Notes: generated by a model not told the origin, from the letters alone. 64,000 nt of DNA from Streptomyces sp. GQFP (GCF_021545335.1 NZ_CP089312.1:7502001-7566000); one strand, 5' to 3'. Shown: positions 16,648 through 25,694, counted from the stretch's first letter. Numbers and translations: made by a program.

Positions 16648-18198
16648 ATGAGTGGGATCGTTTCGCCCGGCAGACGCCGGTTTCTGACTGCTGGGGCCGC
16701 TGCCGTTGGTGCCGCCGCGTCCGGGCAGTTGCTGCTTGCGGGGACCGCTCGGGCCGCGCAAACCCCGTTGCCCGACGGGGTGTTCAGTCTTGGGGTTGCC
16801 TCCGGGGATCCCCTGTCGGACGGTGTCGTGCTGTGGACCCGGCTCGCTCCCGATCCGCTCAACGGTGGGGGCATGCCCGATCGGGCCGTTGTCGTCGAGT
16901 GGCAGATATCCGAGGATTCGCGGTTCCGGCGCAAGGTCAAGCGTGGATACGCCTGGGCGCGGCCCGAGTACGGGCACAGCGTTCACGCTGATGTACGCGG
17001 GCTGAGCCCCGACCGGCACTACTGGTACCGGTTCCGGACCAGCGGGCAGCTCTCGCCGGTGGGGCGCACCCGTACCGCACCCCGGCCGCTCGTCTCCGGC
17101 AGCCATCTGCGCCTCGCGCTCGCCTCCTGCCAGAACTGGCAGCACGGCTACTTCACTCCGTACGCCGACATGCTCGCCCAGGACCCCGACCTCGTCGTCT
17201 TCGTCGGCGACTACATCTACGAGTCGACGCCCGCGAGCACGGGCGTACGCAGGCACGAGGGCAGCGGGGAGCCGTACAGCCTCGTCCAGTACCGCAACCG
17301 GTACGCCCAGTACCGCAGCGATCCGGACCTCAAGGCGATGCACGCCGCCGCGCCCTTCGTCGTCACCTTCGACGACCACGAGATCGACAACGACTTCGCC
17401 GGCGAGATCCCGCAGGATCCCGACAAGCAGACGCACGACGCGTTCGTCGCGCGGCTCACCGCCGGCTACCAGGCCTACTACGAGCACATGCCCGTCCGCG
17501 CCACCTCCGTGCCCAACGGACCGCACATCCGAATGCACCGGCGGCTCGACTTCGGGCGGCTCGTGCGGCTCAACGTGCTCGACACCCGGCAGTACCGCAG
17601 CGACCAGGCCACCACCGCGGCCGGTGCCCTGGACCCGGCGATGACCATGCTCGGCGCCGCGCAGAAGCAGTGGCTGTTGGATGGGCTGCACGGGTCGCAG
17701 GCTCGGTGGAATCTCATCGCCTCGCAGATCATGATGGCCGAGACCGACCTCCAGATCGGCCCCGGCAAGCTCTGGTTCTACGACGCCTGGGACGGCTACC
17801 AGGTCGAACGCAACGCCCTGCTCGCCGAGTTCGCGAACGTCCGTAACCCCGTCGTCCTCACCGGCGACCGTCACCTCACCATGATCAGTGACCTCAAGCG
17901 GGACTACGCCGACCCCGGCTCGGCGGTCGTCGGTGCCGAGTTCGTCGGTACGTCCATCTCCAGCAACGGGGACCAGGATCCCGTCGCCTTCCACAAGGAG
18001 TGGGACCCGCGCATGGGTGACAATCCGCACTGGAAGGTCATCGACAACCATCGCGGATACCACCTCTTCGACATCCGGCGGGGCGGCATCGACGCCCAGG
18101 TGCGGATCGCGGACACCGTGACCAAGCCCACCTCCGCCTCCCGGACCCTCGCCAAACTCCGCGTGGACTCCGGGAAACCGGGGGTACGGCAGGTCTGA
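16648..18198 (+). CDS. phoD: PhoD-family alkaline phosphatase/phosphodiesterase (Tat-exported)
   Basis: A 516-residue secreted enzyme. The N-terminus GRRRFLTAGAAAV is a Tat signal with twin arginines, ending near ARAA at about residue 37. A PhoD N-terminal domain (GVASGDPLSDGVVLWTRLAP) follows. Metal-site motifs are VFVGDYIYES near 188, FDDHEIDNDFAG near 240 and GDRHLTM near 405. PhoD enzymes hydrolyse phosphate mono- and diesters, including teichoic acids, outside the cell. GGGAG sits seven bases before this ATG; an in-frame GTG at 16456 would spoil the signal peptide. The next two genes look like teichoic-acid synthesis genes, so a wall-polymer turnover role is an attractive inference. Confidence 0.92.
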   Translation: MSGIVSPGRRRFLTAGAAAVGAAASGQLLLAGTARAAQTPLPDGVFSLGVASGDPLSDGVVLWTRLAPDPLNGGGMPDRAVVVEWQISEDSRFRRKVKRGYAWARPEYGHSVHADVRGLSPDRHYWYRFRTSGQLSPVGRTRTAPRPLVSGSHLRLALASCQNWQHGYFTPYADMLAQDPDLVVFVGDYIYESTPASTGVRRHEGSGEPYSLVQYRNRYAQYRSDPDLKAMHAAAPFVVTFDDHEIDNDFAGEIPQDPDKQTHDAFVARLTAGYQAYYEHMPVRATSVPNGPHIRMHRRLDFGRLVRLNVLDTRQYRSDQATTAAGALDPAMTMLGAAQKQWLLDGLHGSQARWNLIASQIMMAETDLQIGPGKLWFYDAWDGYQVERNALLAEFANVRNPVVLTGDRHLTMISDLKRDYADPGSAVVGAEFVGTSISSNGDQDPVAFHKEWDPRMGDNPHWKVIDNHRGYHLFDIRRGGIDAQVRIADTVTKPTSASRTLAKLRVDSGKPGVRQV

Positions 18199-18314
18199 AC
18201 CGGTCTGACCGGCGAAAGGGGCCCGCGGCCGACCGTAAGCAGAATCACTCAAAATAATTTCCGGTGAATGGCGGGTTGCGCACGCATATGCGCCGGGCGG
18301 CGCTCACCTTGCAT

Positions 18315-18327
18315 TGCGGTTACCGCA
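18315..18327. promoter_or_regulatory. 13-bp palindrome before the CDP-ribitol gene
   Basis: TGCGGT-T-ACCGCA is a perfect inverted repeat in a relatively AT-rich leader (18199-18373). It could be a regulator site; no regulator is known. Confidence 0.35.
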
Positions 18328-18373
18328 GGTGGGACGATTTCAGGGTTCTCTGTTGCCCCGAGGTAGGTCGCCC

Positions 18374-19876
18374 GTGTCCCAGCACAATGCCAAGCCCCGC
18401 ACCACCGCCGTCGTCCTCGCGGGCGGCACCGGTCAGCGGGTGGGCCTGTCGATTCCGAAGCAGTTGCTGAAGATCGCCGGGAAGGCGGTCATCGAGCACA
18501 CCCTGAACACGTTCGAGCAGGCGGATTCGATCGACGACGTCATCGTGCTGATGGCGCCCGGCTATGTGGCGGACATCGAGAAGATCGTCGCCAAGGCCGG
18601 TTTCAGGAAGGTCACCCGGATCATCGAGGGCGGCGCCACCCGTAACGACACCACCGAACGGGCCATCCAGGCCCTGGGGGAGGGGCTGGTGGAGGGCGAG
18701 GACCGCAATGTTCTCTTCCATGACGCCGTACGGCCTCTGCTGTCCCAGCGAGTTATCGACGACTGTGTCGTCGCCCTGGAGCGGTTCCAGGCCGTCGACG
18801 TCGCCATTCCATCCGCCGACACGATCATCGTCACCCGTACGCATGGTGAGGACGGTGAGTTCATCACCGAGATCCCGGACCGGTCGCGGCTTCGGCGTGG
18901 TCAGACGCCCCAGGCGTTCAAGCTGTCGACCATCCGGCGGGCCTACGAGGTCGCGGCCGGCGACCCCAACTTCCAGGCCACGGACGACTGTTCGGTCGTA
19001 CTCAAGTACCTGCCGGACGTGCCGATCCATGTCGTCGCGGGCGACGAGTACAACATGAAGGTCACCCAGCCCGTCGACGTCTTCATCGCCGACAAGCTCT
19101 TCCAGCTCGCCTCCACCGCCACGCCCCAGCAGATGAGCGAGGAGGCCTACCGCGAACTGCTCACCGGCAAGACGCTCGTCGTCTTCGGCGGGTCCTACGG
19201 CATCGGCAAGGACATCGCCGAGCTGGCCGAGGGGTACGGCGCCACGGTGTACGCCCTCGGGCGCTCGACCACCGGGACACACGTCGAGAACCCGGAGGAG
19301 GTCGACGACGCGCTGTCCAAGGCGTATTCGGAGACCGGGCGTATCGACCACGTCGTCAACACGGCCGGCGTCCTGCGCATCGGCAAGCTCGCCGAGACCG
19401 ACAACGCGACCATCGAGGAAGCGCTGAAGGTCAACTACCTGGCCCCTGTGCAGATCGCCCGTTCGGCCTACAAGTACCTCGCCGAGACCAAGGGCCAGCT
19501 GCTGCTCTACACCTCCAGCAGCTACACGCGCGGCCGTGCCGAGTACAGCCTCTACTCCTCCACCAAGGCCGCGATGGTGAACCTCACCCAGGCCCTGTCG
19601 GACGAATGGGCCGGCGACGGCGTCCGCGTCAACTGCATCAACCCGGAGCGCACGGCCACCCCGATGCGTACGAAGGCCTTCGGCGAGGAGCCCGCAGGTT
19701 CATTGCTCTCCTCCGAGGCGGTGGCCCGTACGTCGCTGGACGTGCTGCTGTCCGAGCTGACCGGGCATGTCATCGACGTCCGCCAGCAGGACCCGACGGC
19801 CCCGGCCGGCCGGGCCTCCGGCTTCGAACAGGCGCTCGCCAGCGTTCTCGACCGTCAGGACGACGGCCTAGCATGA
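18374..19876 (+). CDS. Bifunctional cytidylyltransferase/short-chain reductase (CDP-ribitol synthesis type)
   Basis: A 500-residue fusion. The N-terminal 230 residues are an IspD/TarI-like nucleotidyltransferase (TAVVLAGGTGQRVGLSIPKQ; DAVRPLLS). The C-terminal half is an SDR oxidoreductase with LVVFGGSYGIGKDIAE (NAD(P) motif) and YSLYSSTK (the YxxxK catalytic pair). The same order occurs in Haemophilus Bcs1/Acs1, which reduces ribulose 5-phosphate and makes CDP-ribitol. MEP-pathway IspD has no SDR domain, so a polyol-phosphate wall polymer is the better call. GTG at 18374 follows GAGG by ten bases. The next gene encodes a TagF-like polymerase. Confidence 0.85.
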   Translation: MSQHNAKPRTTAVVLAGGTGQRVGLSIPKQLLKIAGKAVIEHTLNTFEQADSIDDVIVLMAPGYVADIEKIVAKAGFRKVTRIIEGGATRNDTTERAIQALGEGLVEGEDRNVLFHDAVRPLLSQRVIDDCVVALERFQAVDVAIPSADTIIVTRTHGEDGEFITEIPDRSRLRRGQTPQAFKLSTIRRAYEVAAGDPNFQATDDCSVVLKYLPDVPIHVVAGDEYNMKVTQPVDVFIADKLFQLASTATPQQMSEEAYRELLTGKTLVVFGGSYGIGKDIAELAEGYGATVYALGRSTTGTHVENPEEVDDALSKAYSETGRIDHVVNTAGVLRIGKLAETDNATIEEALKVNYLAPVQIARSAYKYLAETKGQLLLYTSSSYTRGRAEYSLYSSTKAAMVNLTQALSDEWAGDGVRVNCINPERTATPMRTKAFGEEPAGSLLSSEAVARTSLDVLLSELTGHVIDVRQQDPTAPAGRASGFEQALASVLDRQDDGLA

Positions 19877-20016
19877 AGCCATGCCGCACGGCATGAAGTC
19901 CGACGGTGAATTTCGGCAGCAAGCCCACACGGAATCCACAAAAACCGCCGGACAGGCTCCCAGCTAATTCCAGACCGATTTCGGGTAATTTCTCAGATAT
20001 CAGATACAGGTTCTCC

Positions 20017-22053
20017 TTGATTTCCACTGCTATTCGCGTCGCCCGGGTGGGCAGCCCGGCCGAGCTGGCCGCGGCGGTCCTCATGATGCTGGGCTTCCCC
20101 TGTCTCATGGTGGCCGCGCTCGTCCCGAGCGTGCCCGCCTTCGCCGTCGCCGCCGCAGTGACCTACCTGGCGGACCACTATCTGCACCACCGGGGCAGCT
20201 ATCTGATCAACCGCCTCGGCAAGGTGCGGGCGGGCGTCTCCATCCGGTTCCTGGTGCGGGAGCTGCTGGTGCTGCTGCTCCTGGCGCGCGCGGACCTCTC
20301 CCGGAGCATGATCTTCTACGCGGCGATCGCCTGCTTCATCGCCTTCTACGGCTTCCAGGCCCCGCACGGCGCCCTGACCACGCTGATCCGCAACCGCCGC
20401 CGGATGCCCGTCGCCACCCGCAACGTCGACCTGGCCTCGCGCATCCCCATCCCGAACGCCCCGCCGCGCTTCCTGCTGGAACGCTCCAGCGAGAAGATGC
20501 TCCACCTCGACCTCGCCGCGGTCATCGGCATCCTGATCACCGTCGAGACCGGTTCGACGGCGTACGGCATGACCGGCGTCGGCATCACCCTCGGACTGGC
20601 GTTCCTGTACGTGGTCGCCCTCGCGCCCTTCGTCCGGGGCCGCCGGATCCCGCCGGACGCGGAGACCGTGCTGGCCGCGACGGACGCGTGGCTGCGCGAG
20701 TACCGGCCGCAGACGCTGCTGTACTTCTCCGGGTCCAAGGACTCGGCGTACCAGGTCAACATGTGGCTGGAGACGATGGAGCAGTTGGAGACCCGGCCGC
20801 TGATCGTCCTGCGTGAACGCGTCATACTGCAGAACCTCGCGCCCACGACCGTCCCCGTCATCTGCGTGCCCGGCGGCATCCATCTGATGAACCTGGACCT
20901 GCGTACGGTCCGGGTCGCGCTCTACGCGGCGAACGTCGGCAAGAACATCCACCTGCTGCGCGTACCGACCATGAAGCACGTCTTCATCGGGCACGGCGAC
21001 AGCGACAAGATCGCCAGCGTGAACCCGTTCAGCAAGGCCTACGACGAGGTGTGGGTCGCCGGGCGGGCCGGGCGCGACCGGTACGCGATCGCCGACGTCG
21101 GTGTCCGGGACGAGGACATCGTCGAGGTGGGGCGGCCCCAACTGGCGCCCATCGAGAGCGGTGTTCGGGGCGGCCCGTCCGGAGGGGTGCCCACGATTCT
21201 CTACGCCCCGACCTGGGAGGGCTGGGACGACGATCCCGGCAACACCTCCCTCCTGCTCGCCGGCGAGAACATCGTGCGCGCACTGGTGTCGGCCGAGCCG
21301 CCCGTCCGGGTGCTGTACAAGCCGCACCCCTTCACCGGCACCCGCAGCGAGGAGGCCAAGGCCGCCCACGAGCGGATCACCGCGCTGGTCGAGGCCGCCG
21401 CGGTCGAACGGGCATCCGACCCACGCTTCCTGGGTGACGGCGACGAGCAGACGCGGGCCAAGGCGGACCTCGCGCGTGTCGAGGCGCGGCTCGCCGAACT
21501 GGCCGGGCCCGGCGGCGAGAAGGGCGACGAGGCGGAGGCGACGCGGGACGGCGTCGTCGACCTGGAGCGCCACGAGGAGACCGCGAAGCTGCGCACCGAG
21601 TGGAACGACGCGTACTGGCGTTCGTTCGGCGTCGGGGAGCACCGGGTCATCACGGGCGCCGAGCCACGCCTTTACGACTGCTTCAACGTGTCCGACGGGA
21701 TGGTCTCCGACATCTCCAGCGTGGTCTCCGACTTCATCGCGAGCGGCAAGCCATACGCCGTGACGGACTCGGCGGAGCTGGGCGCCGAGGAGTTCAAACG
21801 GCAGAACACCGCCGTCCGCGCCGCCGTGATCCTCACCAACAGCGCCGAGGAACTGGGGCAGTTGCTGGACGCCGTACGCGATCCGGCGGCCGATCCGCTG
21901 GCCGGGGAGCGCGCGGAGCTGAAGCGGTATCTGCTCGGGCCCGACGAGCCGCCGTCCATCGAGCAGTTCAACACCGCGACGGCCGACCTCGCCGTGAAGG
22001 CCGAGACCCGGAACGCGGGCCAGAAGCGGCAGGCGGCGACGGCCCGGACCTGA
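20017..22053 (+). CDS. Membrane-fused CDP-glycerol/ribitol polymer transferase (TagF/TarL-like)
   Basis: About 678 residues. The N-terminal 220 residues hold around five hydrophobic segments (LAAAVLMMLGFPCLMVAALV, FLVRELLVLLLLA and others). The soluble C-terminal part carries the Glyphos_transf motifs: FIGHGDSDKIASVNPFSKAY, ILYAPTWEGW, VLYKPHPF and DISSVVSDFIASGKPY. Enzymes of this family add glycerol- or ribitol-phosphate units from CDP-polyols to wall teichoic acid. The charged segment EARLAELAGPGGEKGDEAEA is an insertion. I prefer the TTG at 20017; a GTG at 19906 opens the frame earlier, but that stretch is far lower in GC than coding DNA here. It probably uses the CDP-ribitol made by the preceding gene. 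Confidence 0.85.
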   Translation: MISTAIRVARVGSPAELAAAVLMMLGFPCLMVAALVPSVPAFAVAAAVTYLADHYLHHRGSYLINRLGKVRAGVSIRFLVRELLVLLLLARADLSRSMIFYAAIACFIAFYGFQAPHGALTTLIRNRRRMPVATRNVDLASRIPIPNAPPRFLLERSSEKMLHLDLAAVIGILITVETGSTAYGMTGVGITLGLAFLYVVALAPFVRGRRIPPDAETVLAATDAWLREYRPQTLLYFSGSKDSAYQVNMWLETMEQLETRPLIVLRERVILQNLAPTTVPVICVPGGIHLMNLDLRTVRVALYAANVGKNIHLLRVPTMKHVFIGHGDSDKIASVNPFSKAYDEVWVAGRAGRDRYAIADVGVRDEDIVEVGRPQLAPIESGVRGGPSGGVPTILYAPTWEGWDDDPGNTSLLLAGENIVRALVSAEPPVRVLYKPHPFTGTRSEEAKAAHERITALVEAAAVERASDPRFLGDGDEQTRAKADLARVEARLAELAGPGGEKGDEAEATRDGVVDLERHEETAKLRTEWNDAYWRSFGVGEHRVITGAEPRLYDCFNVSDGMVSDISSVVSDFIASGKPYAVTDSAELGAEEFKRQNTAVRAAVILTNSAEELGQLLDAVRDPAADPLAGERAELKRYLLGPDEPPSIEQFNTATADLAVKAETRNAGQKRQAATART

Positions 22054-22120
22054 GCATCCGTGGTCGACTGATCCGGGGCGGGCCACTTTGGGATCTCCCG
22101 TCCGCCCACTGGACCGACGC

Positions 22121-22148
22121 ACACCCCCAGGGGGTGTTCGCGTAAATT
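22121..22148 (+). promoter_or_regulatory. Palindrome and -10 box before proB
   Basis: A perfect 17-base palindrome (ACACCCCC-A-GGGGGTGT, 22121-22137) ends six bases before TAAATT (22143-22148), a plausible -10 for proB. It could be an operator overlapping the promoter, or the terminator of the upstream gene. Confidence 0.45.
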
Positions 22149-22189
22149 GCCCCCAGCACAGCCGGACGACCCGAGGGGACAGACCGCAG

Positions 22190-23317
22190 GTGGCAGGGGC
22201 AAGGCAGGCCGTCGCAGAGGCCCACAGGATTGTCGTCAAAGTGGGTTCCTCGTCGCTGACCACGGCGGCAGGCGGCCTCGACGCCGACCGGGTCGACGCG
22301 CTCGTCGACGTCCTCGCCAAGAGCCGCAGCGGCGGCGAGAAGGAGATCGTCCTCGTCTCCTCAGGTGCCATCGCCGCAGGCCTCGCCCCCCTCGGCCTGC
22401 GCCGCCGCCCCAAGGACCTGGCCCGCCAGCAGGCCGCCGCCAGCGTCGGCCAGGGGCTCCTCGTCGCCCGCTACACCGCCTCCTGCGCCCGCCACGGCAT
22501 CCGCGTCGGCCAGGTGCTGCTCACCTCCGACGACACCAGCCGGCGCGCCCACCACCGCAACGCCTCCCGCACCCTCGACAAGCTCCTCGCGATGGGCGCC
22601 CTCCCGGTCGTCAACGAGAACGACACCGTCGCCACGGACGAGATCCGCTTCGGCGACAACGACCGCCTCGCCGCCCTCGTCGCCCACCTCGTGCGCGCCG
22701 ACCTCCTCGTCCTGCTGTCCGACATCGACGGTGTGTACGACGGCGACCCCAGCAGGCCCGGTACGTCCCGCATCGCCGAGGTGCGCGGTCCGGCCGACCT
22801 CGCGCAGGTCGACATCGGCAGCGCGGGCAAGGCCGGAGTCGGCACCGGGGGCATGGTCACCAAGGTCGAGGCCGCCCGGATCGCCGCCGCCGCCGGTATC
22901 CCGGTGGTCCTCACCAGCGCGATCCACGCCGCCGACGCCCTCGCGGGCCGGGACACCGGCACCTACTTCCACCCCACCGGCAGGCGCTCCGCCGACCGTC
23001 TGCTCTGGCTCCAGCACGCCTCCACCCCGCAGGGCTCGCTCACCCTCGACGACGGCGCCGTGCGCGCGGTCGTCCAGGGCCGCAAGTCGCTGCTGCCGGC
23101 CGGTATCGCCGGCGTCGAGGGCGAGTTCGTCGCGGGCGACCCGGTCGAACTGCGCGACAGCGCGGGCCACGCCGTCGCACGCGGGCTCGTCAACTTCGAC
23201 GCCAAGGAGATCCCCCAGCTGATCGGCCGCTCGACCCGCGAACTGGCCCGCGAATTGGGCCCCGCGTACGAGCGCGAGGTCGTCCACCGGGACGACCTCG
23301 TCGTCCTGAACCCGTAG
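22190..23317 (+). CDS. proB: Glutamate 5-kinase
   Basis: A 375-residue enzyme that phosphorylates glutamate, the first step of proline synthesis. Amino-acid kinase motifs are IVVKVGSSSLT near the start, VSSGAIAAG, and NENDTVATDEIRFGDNDRLAALVA; GKAGVGTGGMVTKVEAA follows. The C-terminal 80 residues form a PUA domain (RKSLLPAGIAGVEGEFVAGDPVEL). The GTG start has GAGGGG eleven bases before it. proA lies 0.8 kb downstream, separated by one small gene. Confidence 0.96.
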   Translation: MAGARQAVAEAHRIVVKVGSSSLTTAAGGLDADRVDALVDVLAKSRSGGEKEIVLVSSGAIAAGLAPLGLRRRPKDLARQQAAASVGQGLLVARYTASCARHGIRVGQVLLTSDDTSRRAHHRNASRTLDKLLAMGALPVVNENDTVATDEIRFGDNDRLAALVAHLVRADLLVLLSDIDGVYDGDPSRPGTSRIAEVRGPADLAQVDIGSAGKAGVGTGGMVTKVEAARIAAAAGIPVVLTSAIHAADALAGRDTGTYFHPTGRRSADRLLWLQHASTPQGSLTLDDGAVRAVVQGRKSLLPAGIAGVEGEFVAGDPVELRDSAGHAVARGLVNFDAKEIPQLIGRSTRELARELGPAYEREVVHRDDLVVLNP

Positions 23318-23369
23318 CCGTCCCTAACGGGAATCCCCGGTCTCTGTAAAACCTCTCTTTGCTCCCGTC

Positions 23370-23436
23370 CCGCAAAGGCCGAAAACAGGGGGAACGCCCC
23401 GCAAATCCGCCCGCCGTGAGGTGGACGTTCCGCAAA
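23370..23436 (+). repeat. Three CCGCAAA sites at 29-31-base spacing
   Basis: CCGCAAA occurs at 23370-23376, 23399-23405 and 23430-23436 upstream of the 157-residue gene. The spacing is close to three DNA turns, so a protein could bind all three on one face. Function unknown. Confidence 0.4.
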
Positions 23437-23515
23437 AGCGCCCCATGAAGCGTGCGCACCTGCTTCTCTCTGTTTCAGGGAGATTCCGCACGACCATCGG
23501 GTAAAGGAGGCCGTC

Positions 23516-23989
23516 GTGAGACGAGTGCGCCCTGGGGCGGCGGCGTCCCGCGGTGGAACCGCCTCGCGCAAGGTGGGCGAGGAGCGCGCCCTGACCAGCG
23601 TCGTGGCCGGCGCCCGCTACGAGGAGGCGTACGAGGAGCCGAAGGACGTGCCCCGGCTGTGGCATGTCACGCTCAGCGTCTCCGGCGCCGAGGCCCCGCT
23701 CAAGGAGGTCAGGCGAGGGCTGGAACAGCTCGCCCACGACCATCCCTTTCTGCTGACCAGCCGCTACGCCAACGACCACGCGGAGATCCGCTACTGGGAG
23801 GAGGCCCGCGACCTGCACGACGCCGCGGCCGTCGCCCTGCGCCTGTGGGGCGAGCACCGCCAGACCGCGCAGCTGCCGCCCTGGGAGATCGTCGGCCTGG
23901 AGGTCATCGACCGCGAGACCTACCACCACCGCATCGCCGAGGGCTACGGCCCGCTGCCGGCGACTCCGGTGGGCGTCCACCCCTTCTGA
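23516..23989 (+). CDS. Conserved hypothetical protein between proB and proA
   Basis: A 157-residue soluble protein with no domain I recognise. A strong AAAGGAGG lies just before the GTG. The N-terminal 35 residues are basic (RRVRPGAAASRGGTASRKVGEERALT); the rest is a mixed alpha/beta chain, with RLWHVTLSVSGAEAPLKEVRRGLEQL and HDHPFLLTSRYANDHAEIRYWEEARDL suggesting a ferredoxin-like or ACT-sized fold. It sits between the two proline genes but its upstream region carries possible regulatory sites of its own, so a role in proline synthesis cannot be assumed. Confidence 0.75.
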   Translation: MRRVRPGAAASRGGTASRKVGEERALTSVVAGARYEEAYEEPKDVPRLWHVTLSVSGAEAPLKEVRRGLEQLAHDHPFLLTSRYANDHAEIRYWEEARDLHDAAAVALRLWGEHRQTAQLPPWEIVGLEVIDRETYHHRIAEGYGPLPATPVGVHPF

Positions 23990-24090
23990 CCTTCCGGCCT
24001 TCCGGCCTTTACAGGGGCACCCCTTTTGCGGGGTCTGAGCGGCTTGTCTCGGGGTTTGGGATAGCCGGTGGACGGTTCCGCCCGGCGCAC

Positions 24091-24103
24091 TACGCTTCCC
24101 CCA
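24091..24103 (+). promoter_or_regulatory. -10 box of leaderless proA
   Basis: TACGCT (24091-24096) lies six bases before the proA ATG, and GTGGAC (24068-24073) lies 17 bases further upstream as a weak -35. There is no ribosome-binding site, so the mRNA probably starts at the ATG. Confidence 0.6.
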
Positions 24104-25389
24104 TGACCACGCTTTCGCCGTACGACTCGATGTCCCCGGTCACCCAGGCCGCCTACCGCGCCAAGGCAGCCGCCGCCGACCTCGCCCCCCTCCCGAGGGC
24201 CGAGAAGGACGACGCGCTGCTCGCCATCGCGGACGCGCTGGAGGTCCGTACGAGCGAAATCGTCGAGGCCAACGCCAAGGACATCGCCCGCGCCCGCGAG
24301 GCCGGCACCAGCGAGACGGTCATCGACCGGCTGACGCTCACTCCGGAGCGGGTGCGCGCGATCGCCTCCGACGTACGGGACGTGGTGGCGCTGCCCGACC
24401 CGGTCGGCGAGGTCGTGCGCGGCTCGACCCTCCCCAACGGCATCGACCTGCGCCAGGTCCGCGTCCCGCTGGGCGTCGTCGGCATCATCTACGAGGCCCG
24501 CCCGAACGTGACGGTCGACGCCGCCGCCCTCTGCCTGAAGTCCGGCAACGCGGTCCTGCTGCGCGGCTCGTCCTCCGCGTACGAGTCGAACACCGCGCTC
24601 GTACGGGTGCTGCGCGACGCCGTCGGCGGGGCCGGGCTGCCCGCGGACGCCGTCCAGCTCGTGCCCGGTGAGGGCCGCGAGTCCGTACGGGAGCTGATGC
24701 GCGCGCGTGGCCTGGTGGACGTCCTGATCCCGCGCGGCGGCGCCTCCCTCATCCAGACCGTCGTCACCGAGTCCACGGTCCCCGTGATCGAGACCGGCGT
24801 CGGCAACTGCCACGTCTACGTCGACGCCCAGGCCGACCTGGACATGGCCGTCGACATCCTGATCAACTCCAAGGCCCAGCGGCCCAGCGTCTGCAACGCC
24901 GCCGAGACCCTCCTGGTCCACCAGGACATCGCCGCCGAGTTCCTGCCACTCGCCCTGGACGCCCTCGCCGAGGCCGGGGTGACCGTGCACGCCGACCCGC
25001 GGGTGCAGGCGTACGCGAAGGACTCCAAGGCGACCGTCGTCGAGGCCACGCTGGAGGACTGGGACACCGAGTACCTGTCCTACGACATCGCCGCCGCCGT
25101 GGTCGACTCCCTCGACAAGGCCGTCGAGCACATCCGGCTGTGGACCTCCGGTCACACCGAGGCCATCGTGACGACCTCGCAGCAGGCCGCCCGCCGCTTC
25201 ACCCAGCTGGTCGACTCGACCACGGTCGCCGTCAACGCCTCCACGCGGTTCACCGACGGCGGTCAGTTCGGTTTCGGCGCCGAGATCGGCATCTCGACCC
25301 AGAAACTGCACGCACGCGGCCCGATGGGCCTGCCGGAGCTGACCAGCACCAAGTACATCGTCACGGGCGACGGGCATATCCGCCGCTGA
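24103..25389 (+). CDS. proA: Glutamate-5-semialdehyde dehydrogenase (gamma-glutamyl phosphate reductase)
   Basis: A 428-residue NADPH-dependent enzyme that reduces gamma-glutamyl phosphate in proline synthesis. Family signatures are VPLGVVGIIYEARPNVTVDAAALCLKSGNA near residues 125-155, IPRGGASLI, and the catalytic-Cys segment QRPSVCNAAETLLVH near 265. The C-terminal GGQFGFGAEIGISTQKLHARGPMGL is diagnostic. The start follows a -10 box by six bases with no ribosome-binding site, so translation is probably leaderless. The same frame is open far upstream through the small gene, but that is a high-GC shadow. Confidence 0.97.
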   Translation: MTTLSPYDSMSPVTQAAYRAKAAAADLAPLPRAEKDDALLAIADALEVRTSEIVEANAKDIARAREAGTSETVIDRLTLTPERVRAIASDVRDVVALPDPVGEVVRGSTLPNGIDLRQVRVPLGVVGIIYEARPNVTVDAAALCLKSGNAVLLRGSSSAYESNTALVRVLRDAVGGAGLPADAVQLVPGEGRESVRELMRARGLVDVLIPRGGASLIQTVVTESTVPVIETGVGNCHVYVDAQADLDMAVDILINSKAQRPSVCNAAETLLVHQDIAAEFLPLALDALAEAGVTVHADPRVQAYAKDSKATVVEATLEDWDTEYLSYDIAAAVVDSLDKAVEHIRLWTSGHTEAIVTTSQQAARRFTQLVDSTTVAVNASTRFTDGGQFGFGAEIGISTQKLHARGPMGLPELTSTKYIVTGDGHIRR

Positions 25390-25693
25390 ATCCGCTGCTG
25401 AGGGGCGTGATCGAGGGTCCGTGCGCCGGCGGCCCGGCGCACGACCGGCGCGGGGCCCCGGCGGATCGCAGTGCCCAGGGGCGGTCGGCGGCGCATGCTG
25501 CATCTTTCCGGGGGGCGACCCCCGGACCCCCAGCAGAAAAGCAGGTCGGCAGGTGTGACCGGCGCGAACACCCTGAGGCGGGCCTGAGTGAACGCGGCTC
25601 CGCGCGCCGGGCGGCGAATGAAACGCATCTCATCCAGTAGCTGAATTTCCCGACCGTCTGCCCAAAGTGACACCCCCGGTCTACTCTGGATCC
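25390..25693 (+). other. Gap after proA with a GC-rich hairpin
   Basis: No gene is seen in these 304 bases. A hairpin at 25508-25525 (CCGGGGG with CCCCCGG), followed by ACCCCCAGCAG, resembles the hairpin of the R1 repeats and probably ends proA transcription. The -10 box of the next gene (TACTCT, 25682-25687) is at the right end. Confidence 0.5.
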
Positions 25694-25694
25694 G
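25682..25694 (+). promoter_or_regulatory. -10 box of a leaderless membrane protein gene
   Basis: TACTCT (25682-25687) lies six bases before the GTG at 25694. The same hexamer at the same distance precedes the next gene. No ribosome-binding site is present. Confidence 0.6.

Noticed and set aside
18374..19876. Annotation as MEP-pathway IspD
   Set aside because: The fused SDR domain and the adjacent TagF-like gene fit CDP-ribitol synthesis better than isoprenoid synthesis.
19993..22413. An 806-residue minus-strand frame over the TagF-like gene and proB start
   Set aside because: Composition is that of an antisense reading frame (Arg/His/Gly/Val rich) and it crosses two convincing plus-strand genes.
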